A stretch of DNA of 19,617 nt from Candidatus Krumholzibacteriia bacterium (GTDB lineage Bacteria > Krumholzibacteriota > Krumholzibacteriia > LZORAL124-64-63), in assembly GCA_014859985.1 (NCBI GenBank), contig JACZKN010000251.1:1-19617 (forward strand). The letters run 5' to 3'. A program made the position numbers and the translations under genes. Positions 15,880-19,617 of the stretch are shown here, piece by piece; position 1 is the first letter of the stretch, and each line of letters opens with the position of its first letter. The notes below the pieces were generated by a model. It was not told the DNA's origin. It saw only the letters and a program-made list of their open reading frames with translations, and did no database searches.

Positions 15880-15951
15880 GGCGGTCCTACCTCACGGTTG
15901 AAGACGATGGTGCGGCCGCCGCGGACGCCCGGAAGGCGGCTCCCCGGTGCA

Positions 15952-15980
15952 ATGGTGGGATATCGGCGGCCGGTTTTCAA
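15952..15980 (-). promoter_or_regulatory. Candidate promoter for DUF4920-PepSY
   Basis: On the minus strand TTGAAA (15975-15980), a 17-base spacer and CACCAT (15952-15957, 3 of 6) give a leader of about 65 bases. The -10 is poor. It lies immediately after the esterase stop, in the only gap before this pair. Confidence 0.35.
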
Positions 15981-15989
15981 GTCCGGAGC

Positions 15990-16958
15990 TCAGGCGAAGT
16001 TCCGGGGCAGCGCCCGCCGGAAGCCCCCGGCCAGCCCGCTGCGCCAGTTGACCCAGTTGTGCCCGGCGTTGCGGGTCACGAGGGTCACGTCGGCGCCGGC
16101 GCCGCCCAGGGCGGCCGCCAGGCGCCGGTTGCTGCCGATCAGCCATTCGAGGGTCCCGCAGTCCAGGTGCCAGCGCAGCCCCTGCGGGTCGCCCGCCCGG
16201 ACCTGGGCCAGGAAGGCCTCCTGCCCGGCGAAGGGGTCGCGGGTCTCCGGCGAGAACAGGAACGCCCCGGACTGGGTCACCACCGTCTGGAAGAGGTCGC
16301 GCCGCTCCCAGGCCAGCTGGGCGCTCAACAGGCCGCCCAGGCTGGCGCCCCAGGCGGTGCGACGGCCGTCGCAGCGGCAGCGGGCCTCGGCCGCGGGCAG
16401 GGCCTCCTCCAGCAGGAAGCGGCGGTACCTGCCGTTGAAGAAGTACTCCTGCGTGCGCTCCTGCGGGGGCACGAAGACCAGGTGCGCCGCGGCCACCTCG
16501 CCCCGGGCATGCAGCCGGTCGTAGACCTGGGGCGTCCTGCCCCAGCCGAAGTAGGCCTTGCCGTCCTGGAACAGCACCAGCGGCAGCTCGGCCTCGGCCA
16601 GGCCCGCCGGCGAGTAGACCAGCAGCCGTCGCCGCTGGCCCAGGACGCGCGACTCGACCTCCAGCTTGAGCACGCGGCCGCGGGGCCGCGCGCCTGCGGG
16701 GTCGGCGTCCGGGTCGGGCCGCCAGGCGGGGCCGGCCAGGTTGCTGGCGTACTCCCACCACGGGTTCAGGCGGGGGTTCGGGTTGGCGGGATCGGGGTGG
16801 CGGTCGCCGGCGGCGTCCTGCCAGGCGTACTCGAAGTAGGCGTCGTCCGGCAGGTCGAAGGGGGCGAGCTCGGCCACCGGCAGCGGGCGGCGCTGCCAGT
16901 CGGTGAGGTCCGAGAGCAGGTGCGTGGCGAACCGCGGGGCCTGCAGGACGACGCGCAT
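15990..16958 (-). CDS. Enterochelin esterase-like alpha/beta hydrolase
   Basis: A 322-residue serine hydrolase of the putative esterase (Fes/esterase D-like) family. Residues 1-100 form an N-terminal domain opening with HLLSDLTDWQRRPLPV, like the beta-sandwich that precedes the catalytic domain in enterochelin esterases. Residues 108-322 are the hydrolase: LPLVLFQDGKAYF, nucleophile elbow GASLGG with S206, and catalytic H300 in AGHNWVNWR. The acid is probably D266 or E271. There is no signal peptide, so it is cytosolic. The substrate may be a siderophore ester or another ester. The motif set does not decide. The ATG at 16958 shares its A with the TGA of the thiamine-binding gene (TGATG), implying translational coupling. 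GTG/ATG starts further upstream would overlap that gene more. Confidence 0.85.
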   Translation of the reverse strand: MRVVLQAPRFATHLLSDLTDWQRRPLPVAELAPFDLPDDAYFEYAWQDAAGDRHPDPANPNPRLNPWWEYASNLAGPAWRPDPDADPAGARPRGRVLKLEVESRVLGQRRRLLVYSPAGLAEAELPLVLFQDGKAYFGWGRTPQVYDRLHARGEVAAAHLVFVPPQERTQEYFFNGRYRRFLLEEALPAAEARCRCDGRRTAWGASLGGLLSAQLAWERRDLFQTVVTQSGAFLFSPETRDPFAGQEAFLAQVRAGDPQGLRWHLDCGTLEWLIGSNRRLAAALGGAGADVTLVTRNAGHNWVNWRSGLAGGFRRALPRNFA

Positions 16959-16960
16959 CA
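16956..16960 (-). other. TGATG stop/start overlap (translational coupling)
   Basis: The TGA ending the MTH1187-type gene (16960-16958) and the ATG of the esterase (16958-16956) share one base. No independent Shine-Dalgarno stands out for the esterase, so reinitiation by terminating ribosomes is likely. Confidence 0.75.
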
Positions 16961-17266
16961 GGTCGCCAGGTCCCGGCCCGTCTTGGCCTTGAGGGTGGCC
17001 ACCTTGCCCTCCAGCCGGCCGCCCGGCCCCCGGCGGGCGTCGATCTTGATCTGGCAGGCGATGCGCCCGCAGTCGACGGCCATGGCCTCGTAGCAGCGGG
17101 TCACCACGGCCATGACCTCGTGCCACTCCCCCTCCAGGGTGGTGCCCATGGGGCCCAGGCGGTACGGCAGGCCGCTGTCGTCGATGATCTCCAGGTTGCG
17201 CTTCACGTAGTCGCTGACGCTCTCGCCCTTGTCGGTCGGATAGAGGGAGAATTCCAAGAGCACCAT
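16958..17266 (-). CDS. MTH1187-family thiamine-binding protein
   Basis: A 102-residue protein of the MTH1187/YkoF-like (DUF77) ferredoxin-fold family, the usual length. It begins VLLEFSLYPTDKGESVSDYVKRNLEII, then YRLGPMGTTLEGEWHEVMAVV with the GMGT/GTT-EG motif that marks the ligand site. Relatives bind thiamine or related pyrimidines and form oligomers. Whether this one stores, delivers or senses thiamine is unknown. The ATG at 17266 has a perfect AGGAGG six bases upstream, and that AGGAGG overlaps the typA stop codon. It is co-transcribed with typA and the esterase. No thiamine riboswitch is seen nearby, so the link to thiamine is by family only. Confidence 0.88.
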   Translation of the reverse strand: MVLLEFSLYPTDKGESVSDYVKRNLEIIDDSGLPYRLGPMGTTLEGEWHEVMAVVTRCYEAMAVDCGRIACQIKIDARRGPGGRLEGKVATLKAKTGRDLAT

Positions 17267-17272
17267 CGCGCG

Positions 17273-17279
17273 CCTCCTA
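17273..17279 (-). promoter_or_regulatory. Shine-Dalgarno overlapping the typA stop
   Basis: On the minus strand TAGGAGG contains both the typA stop TAG (17279-17277) and the AGGAGG ribosome site (17278-17273) of the thiamine-binding gene, six bases before its ATG. This fixes the start of that gene at 17266. Confidence 0.85.
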
Positions 17280-19097
17280 GGTTTCGGGGTCGGAGAGCCG
17301 GGCGCGCTTGGCGGCACGCTTGCGCTCGTTCTCGTCGAGGATCGACTTGCGCAGCCGGATCGACCTGGGCGTGCACTCGACGTACTCGTCGCGGTTCAGG
17401 TACTCCAGGGCCTCCTCGAGGCTCATCTTCAGCGGCGGGGCGATCCGCATCTTGCGGTCGCTGCCGCTGGCCCGCATGTTCGTCAGCTGCTTGGCCTTCT
17501 GCGCGTTGACCAGGACCTCCTCGTCCTTGCTCGCTTCGCCGATGATCTGGCCGGCGTAGAGGTTGTCGCCGGGCTCGACGAAGAAGACGCCGCGGTCCTG
17601 CAGGGCGTCCAGGGCGAAGGCCACCGCCTTGCCCGCGTGCATGCTGATGATGCTGCCGGTGGTGCGCTCGGGGATCGATCCCTTGAAGTACTCGTACTGG
17701 TGGAAGCGGTGGTGCATGACGATCTCGCCCCCGGTGGCCCGCAGCATGCGGCTGCGGAAGCCGATCAGGCCGCGGCTGGGGATGTGGAAGGTCAGGTGGG
17801 TGCGCGGACCGCGCTGGTCCATCGCGACCATCTCGCCCCGGCGCGTGGCCGCGTACTCGATGACCGTGCCGGCGAACTCGCCGGGCACGTCCACCGAGAG
17901 GACCTCCACCGGCTCGGCCTTGCGCCCGCCGATCTCCTTGTAGATCACCTGCGGCTGGCCCACCATGAACTCGAAGCCCTCGCGCCGCATGTTCTCCATG
18001 AGGATGGACAGGTGCAGGATGCCGCGGCCGGAGACCTTGAAGGTGTCCGCCTTGGCGGTGTCCTCCACCCGCAGGGCCACGTCGCGCTCGGTCTCGCGGT
18101 ACAGGCGCTCGCGCACCTGGCGGCTGGTGACGTACTTGCCCTCCTGCCCGTAGCCGGGCGAGTCGTTGGGCATGAAGCTCATGATCAGGGTCGGGTCGTC
18201 GATGGCGATCAGGGGCAGCGGCTCGGGACGCTCCGGGTCGGCGATGGTGTCGCCGATGTCCGGACCGTCGAGGCCCTCCACCGCGCAGATGTCACCGCAG
18301 GTCACCACGTCGGCCTCGGTCTTGCCGAGGTTGTCGAACACGTACAGCCGGCGCGCGATGGTGCGCACCTGGCTGCCGTCGCGCTTGAGCAGCACCACCG
18401 GCTGCTTGGCGCGGATGCTGCCGCGCACCACGCGCCCCACGCCGATGCGCCCCACGTAGTCGCTGTGGTCCATCGCCGCCACCAGCATCTGCAGGGGGCC
18501 GTCCACCTGCCGCGGCGCCGGGACGTGGGCGATGATCATGTCCAGCAGCGGCGAGAGGTCGCGGCGCTCGTCGCTCAGCTCGCCGACGGCCCAGCCGTCC
18601 CTTCCCGAGGCGTAGACGCCGCGGAAATCCAGCTGCTCGTCGTTGGCGCCGAGTTCCAGGAAGAGGTTGAAGACCTCGTCCAGCACCTCGTGGGGCCGGG
18701 CGCTGGGCCGGTCCACCTTGTTGATCACCACCACGGGCTTGAGGTTCAGCTGCATGGCCTTCTGCAGCACGAAGCGGGTCTGGGGCATGGGTCCCTCGAA
18801 GGCGTCCACCAGCAGCAGGACGCCGTCGGCCATCTTGAGCACCCGTTCGACCTCGCCGCCGAAGTCGGCGTGGCCCGGCGTGTCGATCAGGTTGATGCGC
18901 ACCCCGCCGTACGTCACCGAGAAGTTCTTCGAGATGATGGTGATGCCGCGCTCGCGCTCCAGGTCGTTGGAGTCCATGACGCGCTCGCGCAGCTGCTGGC
19001 CCTGGCGGAAGACGTGGCACTGGCGCAGGATCTGGTCCACCAGCGTGGTCTTGCCGTGGTCCACGTGGGCGATGATGGCGACGTTGCGGATCTGCAT
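17277..19097 (-). CDS. typA: Translational GTPase TypA/BipA
   Basis: A 606-residue ribosome-associated GTPase, the expected length. GTPase motifs are AHVDHGKT (10-17, P-loop), the switch GITI (51-54), DTPGH (72-76) and NKVD (126-129). Elongation-factor-like domains follow, then the TypA-specific C-terminus, including PSRGLIGFRSRMLRATGG and the near-terminal block DEYVECTPRSIRLRK. TypA works in 50S assembly and stress or low-temperature adaptation. It binds 70S ribosomes at the EF-G site and is regulated by guanine nucleotides. The ATG at 19097 has ACAGGA upstream, a modest site. It is first in an operon with a thiamine-binding protein and an esterase, an arrangement with no obvious mechanistic link. 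A divergent regulator lies 220 bases upstream. Confidence 0.97.
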   Translation of the reverse strand: MQIRNVAIIAHVDHGKTTLVDQILRQCHVFRQGQQLRERVMDSNDLERERGITIISKNFSVTYGGVRINLIDTPGHADFGGEVERVLKMADGVLLLVDAFEGPMPQTRFVLQKAMQLNLKPVVVINKVDRPSARPHEVLDEVFNLFLELGANDEQLDFRGVYASGRDGWAVGELSDERRDLSPLLDMIIAHVPAPRQVDGPLQMLVAAMDHSDYVGRIGVGRVVRGSIRAKQPVVLLKRDGSQVRTIARRLYVFDNLGKTEADVVTCGDICAVEGLDGPDIGDTIADPERPEPLPLIAIDDPTLIMSFMPNDSPGYGQEGKYVTSRQVRERLYRETERDVALRVEDTAKADTFKVSGRGILHLSILMENMRREGFEFMVGQPQVIYKEIGGRKAEPVEVLSVDVPGEFAGTVIEYAATRRGEMVAMDQRGPRTHLTFHIPSRGLIGFRSRMLRATGGEIVMHHRFHQYEYFKGSIPERTTGSIISMHAGKAVAFALDALQDRGVFFVEPGDNLYAGQIIGEASKDEEVLVNAQKAKQLTNMRASGSDRKMRIAPPLKMSLEEALEYLNRDEYVECTPRSIRLRKSILDENERKRAAKRARLSDPET

Positions 19098-19162
19098 GGC
19101 GGTCCTGTCGGGACGGGAGAGGCGGTGCGGCCGGGACGGCCGGGCCCGCGCAAAGCCGGACA

Positions 19163-19191
19163 AGGATAATCATCAAGGGCCCCGCCGCCAA
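19163..19191 (-). promoter_or_regulatory. Candidate typA promoter
   Basis: On the minus strand TTGGCG (19186-19191), a 17-base spacer and TATCCT (19163-19168, 4 of 6) give a leader of about 60 bases. The A/T-rich patch ATGATTATCC stands out in the GC-rich surroundings. Confidence 0.5.
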
Positions 19192-19227
19192 CCCGGGCCG
19201 CGGCCGGCCGGCGGCGCCAATCGGACC

Positions 19228-19256
19228 TTGACGGCCCCTGGAGGCGGGCCCAGAAT
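19228..19256 (+). promoter_or_regulatory. Promoter of the TrmB-type regulator gene
   Basis: TTGACG (19228-19233, 5 of 6), a 17-base spacer and CAGAAT (19251-19256, 4 of 6) put the transcript start near 19263, inside the palindrome described separately. It is divergent from the typA promoter, with 36 bases between the two -35 boxes. Confidence 0.55.
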
Positions 19257-19258
19257 CG

Positions 19259-19276
19259 TGTTGTCATCCTACAACA
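19259..19276. promoter_or_regulatory. Palindromic operator candidate in the leader of the TrmB-type gene
   Basis: A perfect 6-6-6 inverted repeat, TGTTGT-catcct-ACAACA, lies directly after the -10 element and over the predicted transcript start. It is in an A/T-rich island unlike the surrounding GC-rich DNA. This is where a repressor would block transcription, and the adjacent gene encodes a winged-helix regulator, so autoregulation is a natural inference. The short stem could instead act as an RNA hairpin. Confidence 0.5.
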
Positions 19277-19317
19277 ATACACCACCGCCGCCCCGCCGGC
19301 CCGCCCGGAGGTCAGCC

Positions 19318-19617
19318 ATGAACCGCACCGCCGCCCTGGTCCAGGCCCTGCGCGACCTGGGCCTGACCCTGACCGAGGCCGAGGTCTACGTGGCCACCCT
19401 GGAGGCCGCGGCCGAGGGTCCGGTGTCGGGCTACCGGGTCGCCCAGGGCCTGGGCCGCGACCCGGCCAACCTGGCCAAGGTCATGGCCGCCCTGGTGCGG
19501 CAGGGCGCCGTGCGGGTGGTGCAGGAGAAGCCGCGGTTGTACCTGCCGGCGGCGCCGGACGCCTTCACCGAGGGCGTGGTGCGGCGGTTCGCGGAGCGGC
19601 GCAGCGAGGCCCTGGAC
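19318..19617 (+). CDS. TrmB-family transcriptional regulator, N-terminal part (cut by window edge)
   Basis: One hundred residues are visible and the frame is open to the end of the window. LVQALRDLGLTLTEAEVYVATLE is the typical first helix pair of the TrmB/sugar-specific winged-helix domain. It is followed by a helix-turn-helix (GYRVAQGLGRDPANLAKVMAALVRQGAV) and a wing (VRVVQEKPRLYLPAAP), then the start of a linker helix. TrmB proteins sense sugars or other ligands through a C-terminal domain that is not visible here, so the ligand is unknown. The ATG at 19318 has GGAGG six bases upstream. It is divergent from typA, with a promoter at 19228-19256 and a palindrome at 19259-19276 that may be its operator. 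MarR-like winged-helix alternatives are less likely given the TEAEVY signature. Confidence 0.82.
   Translation, partial: MNRTAALVQALRDLGLTLTEAEVYVATLEAAAEGPVSGYRVAQGLGRDPANLAKVMAALVRQGAVRVVQEKPRLYLPAAPDAFTEGVVRRFAERRSEALD

Overview
This is a GC-rich bacterial window (about 70% G+C by eye) that is densely coding. It holds 19 genes, 17 complete and 2 cut by the window edges, and no gap longer than about 250 bases. Sixteen genes lie on the minus strand. The three on the plus strand are a Rho-N-like small protein, a DinB-like protein and a TrmB-type regulator. I see no rRNA, tRNA, insertion sequence, prophage, CRISPR array or replication origin. Two lipoproteins, a PepSY membrane protein and a long receiver/ATP-grasp protein of a kind I associate with Bacteroidota and relatives fit a diderm, high-GC bacterium, possibly an environmental FCB-group lineage. 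That taxonomic placement is inference only.

Right to left, in the direction of most transcription: (1) 19.1-16.0 kb is an operon of typA/bipA, an MTH1187-type thiamine-binding protein and an enterochelin-esterase-like hydrolase. The typA stop lies inside the next gene's ribosome binding site, and the last two genes overlap as TGATG. A divergent TrmB-family regulator begins at 19318, with a palindrome in its leader. (2) 15.9-14.8 kb is a DUF4920 exported protein plus a PepSY-type membrane protein, closed by a strong terminator. (3) 14.7-12.8 kb is a tandem pair of related lipoproteins. (4) 12.3-12.8 kb (+) is a DinB-like protein. (5) 12.1-7.8 kb is a three-gene saccharopine-pathway operon for lysine catabolism. 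Lysine-ketoglutarate reductase, saccharopine dehydrogenase and alpha-aminoadipic semialdehyde dehydrogenase are encoded in the order of the reactions, and a clear intrinsic terminator follows. (6) 7.6-4.65 kb is a 997-residue protein with two receiver-like domains and a PPDK-type ATP-grasp domain. (7) 4.3-4.6 kb (+) is a TTG-started Rho-N-like basic protein. (8) 4.1-2.76 kb is NADP-type glutamate dehydrogenase with its own terminator. (9) 2.7-0.3 kb is an operon of a 90-residue bipartite basic/acidic protein, agmatinase and a deoxyhypusine-synthase-like enzyme, with a good sigma70-type promoter and a terminator hairpin. (10) The left edge carries the start of a beta-hydroxyacid dehydrogenase.

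The metabolic theme is amino-acid and polyamine nitrogen: lysine to aminoadipate plus glutamate, glutamate with 2-oxoglutarate and ammonia, and agmatine to putrescine. The best candidates for undescribed biology are the small acidic protein / agmatinase / DHS-like operon, whose DHS homologue keeps the catalytic lysine but appears to have lost several polyamine-pocket residues, and the receiver/ATP-grasp protein, which lacks the usual phosphohistidine and PEP domains.
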